Of a stretch of DNA of 64,000 nucleotides, positions 55,441 to 64,000 are shown piece by piece. Both the position numbers and the translations under genes were made by a program. The DNA is from Budorcas taxicolor. Taxonomy: Eukaryota > Chordata > Mammalia > Artiodactyla > Bovidae. Positions within the stretch are counted from its first letter, which is position 1, and each line of letters begins with the position of its first letter. Location: the NCBI RefSeq assembly GCF_023091745.1, contig NC_068935.1:21869775-21933774 (forward strand), in the 5' to 3' direction. Below the pieces are notes generated by a model. It saw only the letters and a list, made by a program, of their open reading frames with translations. It did no database searches and was not told the origin of the DNA.

Positions 55441-56079
55441 ATATAGAGTACTAACTGATAGTTTTACAAGCAGAAATTGACAAAACTATATTACAGTGGA
55501 AGGTTTACACACATGTATTTGAAACTGATAGATCAAGCAGACAGAAAATTACTAAGTATTGAGAAGACTCAAAAAATAATAATAACCTTGATCTCATACT
55601 CACATACACACAATTACTTTCAAGAATAAATATGGAATATATATGGTTTTCAAGCTCACATTCAACGTTTTCAAAAATTTACGAGTGCTAGTTGCTGAAG
55701 GAAATCTAAACACATATCATGCAGGAAACTTCCTTTGAGCACATTACATTCAAAGGATAGATGAAAAAAAAAAAAAACAACATGATAATTATAGCCGTAT
55801 GTTTGAAGGTTAAAAATGTAAACTACTAAGTAACACAAAAAGTAATAAGCAAAATCATAAGGGAAATCAAATATATATAATACTAAATGATAGTAAAAGT
55901 AAAAATATGAAAAAGACATGCATGGCAAAGTGCCATCTGTGTAAATTAAAATGCAAAACATGAGCCAGTGTATTTCAGAGATAAATGCATAAGTAGCCAA
56001 TATGTTTAAACAAATCAACATTATGTTTATCTTCCTCAGTATTGAAGTGTGGGGTGGAGGAGAATGAAACTGGGAAGAT
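55441..56079. other. Unassigned AT-rich sequence
   Basis: About 640 bp, possibly very old L1 but without blocks I can place. The antisense 138-codon frame at 56087-55671 is Phe/Tyr-rich from T-rich DNA and not a credible gene. An A14 run lies at 55765-55778. Confidence 0.4.
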
Positions 56080-56216
56080 ACAATCAAGGTGTAGAAAGTG
56101 ATTTTTATGACACAAAATGAATGGAAAGTAGTTAAGATTTATTTAAGCTACATGGTGATTATACAATATGTATTATCTTAACTTAATGTTTGAAATATTT
56201 CATGATGAAAAACATA
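56080..56216 (+). mobile_element. Possible old L1 3' terminus (sense)
   Basis: TGATTATACAATATGTATTATC and TGTTTGAAATATTTCATGATG resemble the last bases of an old L1. Short and diverged. Confidence 0.4.
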
Positions 56217-56974
56217 GAATCCAAATAGATGAGGGAAGCTGAATTGCACATAAAATAGTACCTACACTTTTGTTTTCTGGTGGTAATAAGAGATAAATAT
56301 AATTTTAGGAACTTTATTTTTCTCTCTGGGTACAAGGGATTTATTTTGAAAACAGAAGGGACTTTAAATTGATACATACTATAAAGAGATGGCAAGTTTG
56401 AGACATTTTATATTATCTTGTAGTGTTTGTTGCTTTTTTCTGATGGATATTTTATAATTCCTTTCTCTGGTGGGGTATGTTAGACAATTTAGCAGGATAT
56501 ATCTGAACATGACAAACAGGATAGAGGTACTTCCCTGGCTTAGTTTATGGATACCTTTGGGTTATACTTGATTTCAATAAAATATTGGCCAGAGTGGAAA
56601 GAAAGGATACTGCGGCCATATGGAGAAGGCTCTTTGTATGAGTTTACCTTCTCATGTCCTCTTTTTTTATTGGTGGGAAAATACAAGGATATGAAGCCAA
56701 AGGGATGGTGCCAAGCAACAGGGCACTCAGTATGCCTCTAATTCCTCTAATTCCTTCCTGAGCCAAGTGCTGAGAGGATTTCTTTCAACTCTTACAGGTT
56801 TATCCCAGCTCAGTGGGTAGGTGGATCAGCAGATGGTATTGATTAAGGCGGTAGCTAATAATAAAGAGTTCGGATATCCTGGAGTTTTCTTGATACTGTG
56901 TGTATGTATGTAGCTTGTAAATATACTATGGCAATAGACAGCTAGTTGAGGATTCAGGAAAGTGTGTGTATGTG
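56217..56974. other. Apparently unique sequence
   Basis: About 760 bp with no repeat or gene recognised. Confidence 0.45.
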
Positions 56975-57178
56975 TGCACGCACTCAGTCATGTCAGATCT
57001 TTGCAACCTCTTGGACTGTAACCTACCAGGCTCCTCTGCCCATAGAATTCTGCAGGTAAGACTACTGGAGTGGGTTGACATTCCCTTCTCCAGGGGATCT
57101 TCCTCTGCACAGATCTTTCATCTGCACCTCCTGCATTGCCAGGTGGATTATTTACCACTGAGCCATCAGGGAAGCCCA
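56975..57178 (-). mobile_element. Bov-tA SINE (antisense)
   Basis: TGTGCACGCACTCAGTCATG at left, CTGAGCCATCAGGGAAGCCC at right. The middle near 57105-57120 is altered (CTTCCTCTGCACAGATC). Confidence 0.92.
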
Positions 57179-57184
57179 TAAAAA

Positions 57185-57326
57185 TATACGCACACTACTA
57201 TATATAAAATAGGTAAACAACAAGCACATACTGTATGGTACAGGGAACTATACTCAATATCTCGCAACAACCAATAAAGGAAAAAAATCTGAAAAAGAAT
57301 ACACACACACACACACATATATATAT
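57185..57326 (+). mobile_element. L1 3' UTR fragment (sense)
   Basis: CACACTACTATATATAAAATAGG, ACTGTATGGTACAGGGAACT and CGCAACAACCAATAAAGG are L1 3' UTR blocks in sense. It stops in a (CA)n/(TA)n tract. Confidence 0.8.
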
Positions 57327-57330
57327 ATGC
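57302..57330. repeat. (CA)n(TA)n microsatellite at L1 junction
   Basis: About eight CA units followed by about six TA units exactly where two L1 fragments of opposite orientation meet. Confidence 0.88.
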
Positions 57331-57465
57331 TACATCTTCTTTAACCATTATCCATTCATCTCTCCATGGACATTTAGGTTGCTTCCATGTGTTGGCTATC
57401 ATAAATAGTGCTGCTATGAACATTGGGGTGCATTTATCTTTTTGAATTAGAGTTTTCTTCAGATC
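57327..57465 (-). mobile_element. L1 ORF2-end fragment (antisense)
   Basis: CTACATCTTCTTTAACCATT, GGACATTTAGGTTGCTTCC and AACATTGGGGTGCATTTATC are the antisense ORF2 C-terminal region. It is joined to the sense L1 piece through the microsatellite. Confidence 0.8.
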
Positions 57466-57984
57466 GAGTGGGATTGCAAAGATCTCTCTCATCCCAAAAT
57501 ATGTTGAAGGCGGACCTCTATTCCTTTCTTCCTGAAACTCTCTCTCCCCTTAGCTTCATTTTCCAGGTTCTCCTGTACCAGCTTTGTTTTAGTCTCTCCC
57601 TCCAATTCCTCTTTTTCCAATCCCTCTCTAAATATTTATATCCTTAAGTTTTTCAACCTTTTTCTCCTCTCTCTGTAATTTTTCTTACCCTTCCACACTT
57701 GACTCCAAATGCTGTATCTCTAATTTTATTTCCAGACTTTATACAAATATATATATACACACCCCAAAAAAATTGTCCCAGGTCAAATTCGTTACCTCTG
57801 TAACCGTAGCCCAATATTTCCTTCTATTTACATTAATTTTTCTGATTAAAGACACGGTGCTCACTACTAAGTAAATGAAGCTAGTAACATAAGACTTACC
57901 ACTGCTTGATTCCTTTCTCTTACTCCCAATAAAAATTATTGTCCAAATCTTGTTTATATATTCAGACTCCTTCTTCCCATTTCA
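57466..57984. other. Pyrimidine-rich unassigned sequence
   Basis: About 520 bp, T/C-rich around 57520-57700. Possibly the start of the L2 that follows. No gene. Confidence 0.4.
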
Positions 57985-58650
57985 GATTCCTAACCTCTCC
58001 TTGCCAGCTGCCTAATTGGTCTCCATGTTACTATTGTTTTTCATCCCCAATCCATTGTCCACGTTTCTACCAGAATAATCTTTCTAAAACTTAACTCTCA
58101 GCATGCAGTTCCATTGACTAAACATGTTTGCATGTTCAGTAGCTAAGTTGTGTCTGAGTCTTTACAATCCCAAGGACTGTAGCTGGCCAGGCTCTTCTGT
58201 CCATGGAATTTGCCAGGCAAGAATACTGGAGTGGTCTGCCATATCCTACTTCAGAGAATCTTCCCGACCCAGAGATCGAAGTCTCCTGCATTGCAGGGTA
58301 TTCTAAGTGTCTACAATATAAATGATACATTCCTTTGTTTGGTATTAAAGACTGCCATAATTTGGCTCCAGCTCACATTTGTTTCCTGACATTCAATCTG
58401 CTTCTGCTTCCTCATCATGTAACCTCTGTCCTGGCTCTACTACCCTAACCCCCATTCTCTGAATCTTTAATAAACTTGGATACCCCTTGGTATTTGCTTA
58501 TGCTATTTTATCTGCCTGCAAGTCCTTTGGTATTCCAACCCATACTCCATTTGCCTTGTGAAAATATACTCACTCTTCAAGACCATGCTCCAGTGTTACT
58601 TTTTTGATGATACATACCTGTCCCTAATGATAAATAATTGACTGTGCTAT
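57985..58650 (+). mobile_element. L2 LINE (sense), split by a Bov-tA
   Basis: GCTGCCTAATTGGTCTCCATG, CCAATCCATTGTCCACG and AATAATCTTTCTAAAACTTA before the SINE, then GACTGCCATAATTTGGCTCCAG, CTGCAAGTCCTTTGGTATTC and ACTCTTCAAGACCATGCTCC after it, are L2 in sense in the right order. Confidence 0.72.
58129..58320 (-). mobile_element. Bov-tA SINE (antisense), head decayed
   Basis: GCATGTTCAGTAGCTAAGTTG at left; body complete to CAGAGATCGAAGTCTCCTGC. The head beyond CATTGCAGGGTATTCTAAG is degraded, so the right limit is approximate. Confidence 0.88.
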
Positions 58651-59457
58651 TTTTGACTTTTGGAGCTGGTGATTTGTTTTCTTTTGGAGGCACACTATGC
58701 TTAGTCCAGCTCGAATGAAACCTAGTTTATTTGAGTAAGATGTTAATATATCTTATTTCTTATTAAATCTTTAGCTAGAAAATAGTCTTTGAAGATTTTT
58801 TGAAATGTGCTTTTAACACTCAAGAAGACATAAATGAAGTGTTTTATAACATTATTCTCATTTAATGAAGTGAATTTGTGCTGAGTATATATAAGAAGAC
58901 TCTGAAGCTTATTCTGAGGGTAACTAAATGGCTTGCATTTTGTTAATTAAGAAAATTGTATGAATTCCAAACCAGTCTTAAAACCAATCACTAAAATGTA
59001 CAAGTATGTTAAGTATACAAAAAGTAGAATATAAAATGCAGATTAAGAAAGACTAAGAATACTGATCTTAATTAGGCATCACCTAAACTAAATTTTTTTT
59101 TCAGAGTTAGTCAATTATGAGTTGTAGACTCAAATTCAAACCATAATGGTGTTAGGAATGTCACCCTGATCTGGAAGGTTAGATAAGAAATGGAAAGAGA
59201 GTAACCACAGAGAGTGCTTGAGAAATGGGAACCTAAGGTGAGAGCTTAAATAACTTTAAGCATTCTGGCCCATATTTTGGTTACCCTGGGGCTTCAGTAA
59301 GCACCTCTATGTACTTGATGGGACTTTGTCTTCTCCTATTAAGTTTATATGCTTTGTCTGAAGCCTCTGAACTTGGTATAAAGAGATTCAGATATTTAAT
59401 GATGTTTTTCAAATTTCAGAGTTATTGTCAAAAATTAGATCATCGATACATTTCTCT
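58651..59457. other. Apparently unique sequence
   Basis: About 800 bp with no recognised repeat or gene. Confidence 0.45.
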
Positions 59458-59668
59458 GGACTTCCCTGGTGGCTCAGACAGCAAAGACTCTGCCTGCAAG
59501 GCAGGAGACCCAGGTTCAATCCCTGGGTCAGAAAAATTCCCTGGAGAAGGAAATGGTTACCCACTCCACTATTCTTGCCTGGAGAAGTTCATGGACAGAG
59601 GAGCCTGGTGGGCTACAGTTCATGGGGTCAAAAAGAGTTGGACACTACTGAGTGACTAGGCACACAGC
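59458..59668 (+). mobile_element. Bov-tA SINE
   Basis: GGACTTCCCTGGTGGCTCAG head, AGGTTCAATCCCTGGG B-box, complete body and tail. All three forward frames stay open through it, which is a known trait of this SINE and not evidence of coding. Confidence 0.93.
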
Positions 59669-60539
59669 ACAGTTTCAATAAGACGACTTTATCCTATCTT
59701 GTCTAGAATGTTTATCTCCATTAAAATCTTAACTCTCTCTTGAGTTTATTAATTTATAATTAAGGGATTTCCCATATTAGCCAGGTTTTACTTGATTTGG
59801 CAGAACTTGAATCTTATTATATAATATTTTGTTCACAATTTTTCAGTTAGTTATTAATGTATTTCCCAAGAAAATTAACCTATATGTTGTATATGTATAG
59901 AGACTTAAAATGGGTTAAAACTGCTGACAAAGTTTTGATAAGCAGAGCTTTCGGAAATAGAGAATTCTGCAAATTTTCTGAAAGTAAAATACTTAATATT
60001 TTTCTTAGTTCTTGTGGATAATATTGGGAATAAGCCACGTTTCCTATTTGTACCAACATGGATATTCTGCCTTAGTCACTATCCCATCAGAATACATTGG
60101 TCATGTTCATCTCTGTACTGCTTTCTCATCATGCTAATTCACATTGCCTTCCATGTCTCTAGTTGCCTGAATTTTTCCATCCTTAAAGGTTGAGTCAACT
60201 TCATAAATCTTTTGTCACAACCTGGTCTGATATTCAAATACCAGATGCCATTTTTACATGTCTATGGAATACAGCATGGCTTCAAAAAGGGACTGGTACT
60301 GCTTTGGTAATAAGACTAGAACTATAACCAGCTAAACTGATGTAATCTATGACTTGACTTACTTGATCTACTCTCCTTATAGATTTCTGAATTAAATTGA
60401 CCTTCCCTGACTTTCACTCCAACTTGACCATAACTTTAGATCGTATCTTGATATTGATGTACTAGCATTAGACACCTACTACTGCAAGTTTCTATCCCTT
60501 ATTCATAGTGGTCATTTTGTAAGTCCTTAGCTGTTTATT
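59669..60539. other. Apparently unique sequence
   Basis: About 870 bp, nothing recognised; may grade into the old L2 that follows. Confidence 0.4.
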
Positions 60540-60982
60540 TCTCTTCATCTCTGCCCCAAATAGCATAGTTGAGGCCATCACCTCTCCTACCTATACTGCC
60601 AGCAAGTCTCTTAAACAGTCTACTTACTTCCAGTGTTTTCCTCATCCAGTCTATCCTTCACATCATTGCCACAGGTATCTTTCTATCAAAAATATATGTC
60701 TGATTATATCACAACCCACCTCCTCATAAAATCTTCCTGTGGCTCTCCCTCCTTTTTTTATTTTTAATAAAATTTATCACATGTAAGTTTATGAACCGTT
60801 GGTTTATCTAGATTGTCGTATCTAAAGACAGGTCTCTTATTAGTGCCATCCAGGCACTAATCTAGTTAATTGTTTACATAGTTAATATGATGCTATCTTT
60901 AAGACTGTAAATTTCACAAAGGTAGGGTTCTCATCTGCCTTGTCTTCTGTTGTATTCCCAGTGTGTAAATTGGAACATTTAG

Positions 60983-60992
60983 CCTTCTATTG
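60983..60992. repeat. Target-site duplication, left copy
   Basis: CCTTCTATTG, repeated at 61265-61274 around the Bov-A2 dimer. Confidence 0.85.
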
Positions 60993-61264
60993 CAGAGAAG
61001 GCAATGGCACCCCACTCCAGTACTCTTGCCTGGAAAATCCCATGGACGGAGGAGCCTGGTAGGCTGCAGTCCATGGGATCGCCAAGAGTTGGACACGACT
61101 GAACGACTTCACTTTCACTTTTCACTTCCATGCATTTGAGAAGGAAATGGCAACCCACTCCAGTGTTCTTGCCTGGAGAATCCCGGGGACGGGGGAGTCT
61201 GGTGGGCTGCCGTCTCTGGGGTCGCACGGAGTCAGACACGACTGAAGCGATGCAGCAGCAGCAA
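60993..61264 (+). mobile_element. Full-length Bov-A2 SINE (dimer)
   Basis: First unit CAGAGAAGGCAATGGCACCC to CACTTTTCACTTCCATGCA, second unit TTGAGAAGGAAATGGCAACC to GCAGCAGCAGC. Both BovA units and the linker are present. The flanking 10-bp duplication and low divergence suggest a young insertion. Confidence 0.95.
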
Positions 61265-61274
61265 CCTTCTATTG
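61265..61274. repeat. Target-site duplication, right copy
   Basis: Second CCTTCTATTG directly after the Bov-A2. Confidence 0.85.
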
Positions 61275-61389
61275 AATTAATATGTGCATGTATGTATCTA
61301 TAAACGTACGCCTAATTGTCTAGCCTTACCTTCAGTCGTTTCCCCCCAAATGCTGCTTTGCCCAGTCTTAGGAAGAAAACATTTCTCTG

Positions 61390-61905
61390 AAGAGCCATGA
61401 TGTTTCAAATTTTCTGTTTTCATAAATTTCATTCCTTTACTTGGGTTATCCTTTTGATCTTTCCTATGTATTCCTTATCTAAGCAAGTGTTAGTTGCTCA
61501 GTTTTGCCCAACTCTTTGCCACCCCATGGACTGCAGCCCACCAGGCTCCTCTGTCCATGAGATTTTCCAGGCAAGGATACTGGAGTGGGTCACCATTTCC
61601 TTCTCCAGAGGATCTTCCCAAACTAGGGATCGAACCTGGGTCTCCTGCACTGCAGGTGACTCAATTTTCATTAATAACTTCTCTCAACCCCTAGTTTTTT
61701 ACGCTGATACTGTGCTGCCATAATATTCTTATTTTGATTATATAGTGCTTTTCTTTTTTCACATTATATTTTAATGGCTCATTTTCTTGTCTTTTTGCCT
61801 CACTAAATTGAGCAGCTTGAAAGCAGGGACCATGTTTTACATTTCTGTTTCCCTCTTGCTTTGAGAAACATGATACATAATCAATAAATATTTGTTGTAT
61901 AAATA
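61390..61905 (+). mobile_element. L2 LINE 3' end (sense), split by a Bov-tA
   Basis: TTCATTCCTTTACTTGGGTTA before the SINE; GAGCAGCTTGAAAGCAGGGA, CATGTTTTACATTTCTGTTT and CAATAAATATTTGTTGTATAAATAG after it give the L2 3' terminus. Confidence 0.72.
61482..61660 (-). mobile_element. Bov-tA SINE (antisense), head truncated
   Basis: AAGCAAGTGTTAGTTGCTCAG at left; body complete through GGGTCTCCTGCACTGCAGGTG. The last ~30 bp of the head are missing at right, that is, the SINE is 5'-truncated. Confidence 0.9.
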
Positions 61906-62039
61906 GATTTTTTCATCTTATTATCAGTCTTATAGTGTTTCTTACCATGGTATTTCCTTAGTATTGTTCACCTAAATCATTGAATTTGTCACTTCTTTTG
62001 TAATATAGTCCAGATTGTGATCTCATCCCATATTATTAA

Positions 62040-62354
62040 AGTGAAAGTGAAAGTTGCTCAGTTGTGTCTGACTCTTTGGGACCCCATGGACTATGCAGTC
62101 CATGGAATTCTCAGGGCAGAATACTGGAGGGGGTAGCCTTTCCCTTCTCCAGGGGATCTTCCCAAACCAGGGATCAAACCCAAGTCTCCCATATTGTAGG
62201 TGGATTCATTACCAGCTGAACCACAAGGGAAGCCCAAGAATACTGGAATGGGAAGCTTATTCCTTCTCCAGTGGATTTTCCCAACCCAAGAATTGAACTG
62301 GGGTCTCCTGCATTGCAGGCAGATTCTTTACCAACTGAGCTATTAGTGAAGCCC
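62040..62354 (-). mobile_element. Composite Bov-tA SINE (antisense, two heads)
   Basis: Tail at left (AGTGAAAGTGAAAGTTGCTC). First head ends GGGAAGCCC at 62235, and a second body-plus-head unit follows at once and ends AAGCCC at 62354. The join and the order match the composite at 1537-1838. Around 62085-62100 part of the body is missing. Confidence 0.9.
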
Positions 62355-62984
62355 TTGTATTATTAATGTGCTCTTCAATTCAAACTCTAATGTCTTTTCC
62401 ACATGAACAATCTCAGAGTGGCCAGTAGTAGGAAGATTCTCTCTCCTTCTGTTCCTAGTTCTTAAATAAGGGATTACAAATGCAGTTTGCCACAAAAACA
62501 GGCAGGTGGCAAAATGAGTACAGAAGTCAATAAAAAACAATAAGGAATGGTGAGGACTGGGGAACTAGAGACTATATCCTTCTTTGATTTAGAGCTGCTT
62601 CTGCTTAGTTACAATTGATGTCTAGTCACATAGAGTCAGAGCATTGAAATATTCTACTATATTAAAAAGGAAATTGAAAATCTGAACCTTTAGTAGAATG
62701 TCCTGATTTATAAAACCGTGCAGACCAAACAAAGCATTTCTGTGAACTAAATGCACCCTGAAGACCTGCCTATTTACAATCTTTTAAATTTAACTCTTTT
62801 GAAGCTCTGTAGTGGCCAATGGCTTTTGCGATACATAGAACTAAACCCTTGTGTGCTAGACTTATTTGGGTGAACCTCTTTGGACTACACGGCCATCAAT
62901 GATGTTATCCGTTTCTAAAATCCTGTGACAATAACATGTGTTCAAGACATGGTTTGATGTAACATTCACAGATCATGGATTTAG
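62355..62984. other. Apparently unique sequence
   Basis: About 630 bp with nothing recognised. Confidence 0.45.
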
Positions 62985-63165
62985 GGAACAGACAGACATG
63001 GTTTGGGTCCTTTCTCTGTAGATTATAGTTATATGATTTCATGCAGTTTAGTTAAACTCTGTGAAACTCAGTCTACTGCTTCATAAACTTTGGACAATGA
63101 TACCATTACCTTGATTGTCATAAATATTTACTGTGATAATGAATGTAAAATGCCTGGGAACAACT
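62985..63165 (+). mobile_element. MIR SINE (sense)
   Basis: ACAGACATGGTTTGGGTCCTT, GTGAAACTCAGTCTACTGCTTC, GGACAATGATACCATTACC and AAATGCCTGGGAACA are decayed MIR blocks in sense. Confidence 0.65.
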
Positions 63166-64000
63166 GGGCTTTCTTGTCTGATTGTAAAACCCTGCATGGG
63201 CTCAAAACTATTCTTTCCTCCCTAGATACTTCCACTATATTGCTTTGCACTCCATGTGTCTTATATCCCCCAAATATAGTAAGTCTTACTAAAAACGGCC
63301 AACATATACTTATTTTTCTATTCCGCAAGATAATTTCCAAATTTTATCCTATCAGAATATTAGTTTTTATTTTAAAGAAATCTTATGAGGAATCTTAACA
63401 CATTCAAGGGTAAATGAGGAGCTACTCTGGTTGAAGCAGAGGTGGGAATGGCAAGCAAGGAATGCATGGTTGATCTTGTTGCACAATAGATCACTAAATG
63501 CTCTTGAAGTGACTAGAGCTCTGTAGATGAAGGTTTCATAATGCCTGTGCTGGGGAATGGACTTTTACACTCAGGCACTCAATACAAGTTTATGGTTTGA
63601 CCCATCTATTAACAAAGTGAGGTCATTCCAGAAATAGAGTACTCTATTTCCAGTAGCAGCTCTGAGCCACTGCTGCATGCATACCCATATCAAGTGCAGT
63701 CATACTGATGAAGGCTGAAGACATTTTGCTTTACAAAGCAATGTCTTTTGAATTGCCTGTGCACTGACGACTCACTGATAAAATTTTAGTATTATTTTGG
63801 TTACTTGCTAAATTTTAAAATGAATATACCCATGGCAAAATTGTATCCCATACAGAAGTCAAATTAATTCTGAAGCAAGAATGTGGTCATAACTGAAGTA
63901 TTAAAAAATTATGTCTTCCCATTGGAAAGCCCTAACACCTGTAAGGTGGAGTAACTGCTGGAACACCATAATTGCTTCAGTGGGCTGATGTCTCCAAAAA
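63166..64000. other. Unassigned sequence to window end
   Basis: About 835 bp. A weak pyrimidine-rich L2-like feel near 63215-63330 could not be confirmed. No gene recognised. Confidence 0.4.

Larger units (their letters stand above)
60540..61300 (+). mobile_element. L2 LINE (sense), split by Bov-A2
   Basis: TTGAGGCCATCACCTCTCCT, CAGTCTATCCTTCACATCAT, GCCACAGGTATCTTTCTATC and ATATCACAACCCACCTCC lead to the L2 3' end near 60900-60990 (CTGTAAATTTCACAAAGGTAG, GTATTCCCAGTGTGTAAAT) and on past the Bov-A2. Confidence 0.68.

Noticed and set aside
55671..56087. 138-codon minus-strand frame rich in Phe, Tyr and Leu
   Set aside because: Composition follows from A/T-rich DNA; no domain, and it overlaps likely old L1 sequence.
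59425..59659. Three overlapping forward frames near 59.4-59.7 kb as small genes
   Set aside because: All three lie on one Bov-tA, whose sequence is open in several frames.
1..64000. CRISPR array, phage or bacterial operon
   Set aside because: The recurrent similar units are dispersed SINEs and LINEs without regular spacing; base composition and repeats are mammalian.

Overview
The window is a repeat-dense, gene-poor stretch of a ruminant (bovid) nuclear genome. The assignment rests on lineage-restricted repeats seen directly: many copies of the RTE-type LINE BovB, about twenty Bov-tA SINEs (tRNA-Glu-like head fused to a BovB-derived tail), two Bov-A2 SINEs, one CHR-type cetartiodactyl SINE and ruminant-type L1 3' ends. 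Older mammalian repeats (MIR, L2, old L1, Tigger1, hAT elements, LTR fragments) form the background. I found no host protein-coding exon, no RNA gene, no CRISPR array and nothing bacterial or viral in an active sense. Almost every long open frame is a fragment of a BovB or L1 reverse transcriptase, or its antisense shadow. All family names are by eye; no database search was run.

Layout. 0-8.5 kb: four BovB copies, one of about 2.5 kb, around an L2 and a composite Bov-tA. 8.5-11.9 kb: two consecutive antisense L1 copies, the second with a short 5' inversion. 12.5-20.3 kb: a long old antisense L1 (ORF2 back to its 5' region) interrupted by another L1, a Bov-tA and a BovB with a clean 12-bp target duplication. 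20.5-32 kb: mixed old L1, MIR, Tigger1, L2 and SINEs, including a second tiny L1 inversion. 32.4-34.85 kb: the longest repeat-poor stretch. 34.85-38.8 kb: two BovB copies head to head, forming a large inverted repeat. 39.4-45.6 kb: a tail-to-tail Bov-tA pair, a CHR SINE with target duplication, a BovB with a fold-back at its 5' junction, old L1 and a hAT element. 46.9-58.6 kb: L2, two more long BovB copies, a hAT element split by a young L1, and more SINEs. 58.6-64 kb: L2 remnants, a full Bov-A2 dimer and mostly unassigned DNA.

No genes work together here. The interest lies in insertion and recombination scars: a probable gene-conversion tract between inverted BovB arms, a templated fold-back at a BovB junction, twin-priming inversions in L1, catalytic-motif decay in BovB reverse transcriptases and several hairpin-forming repeat pairs. 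By hand count the twelve BovB pieces make up about 15 kb (roughly 23%) and L1 pieces roughly a quarter or more of the window. I do not see a convincing undescribed biological system.
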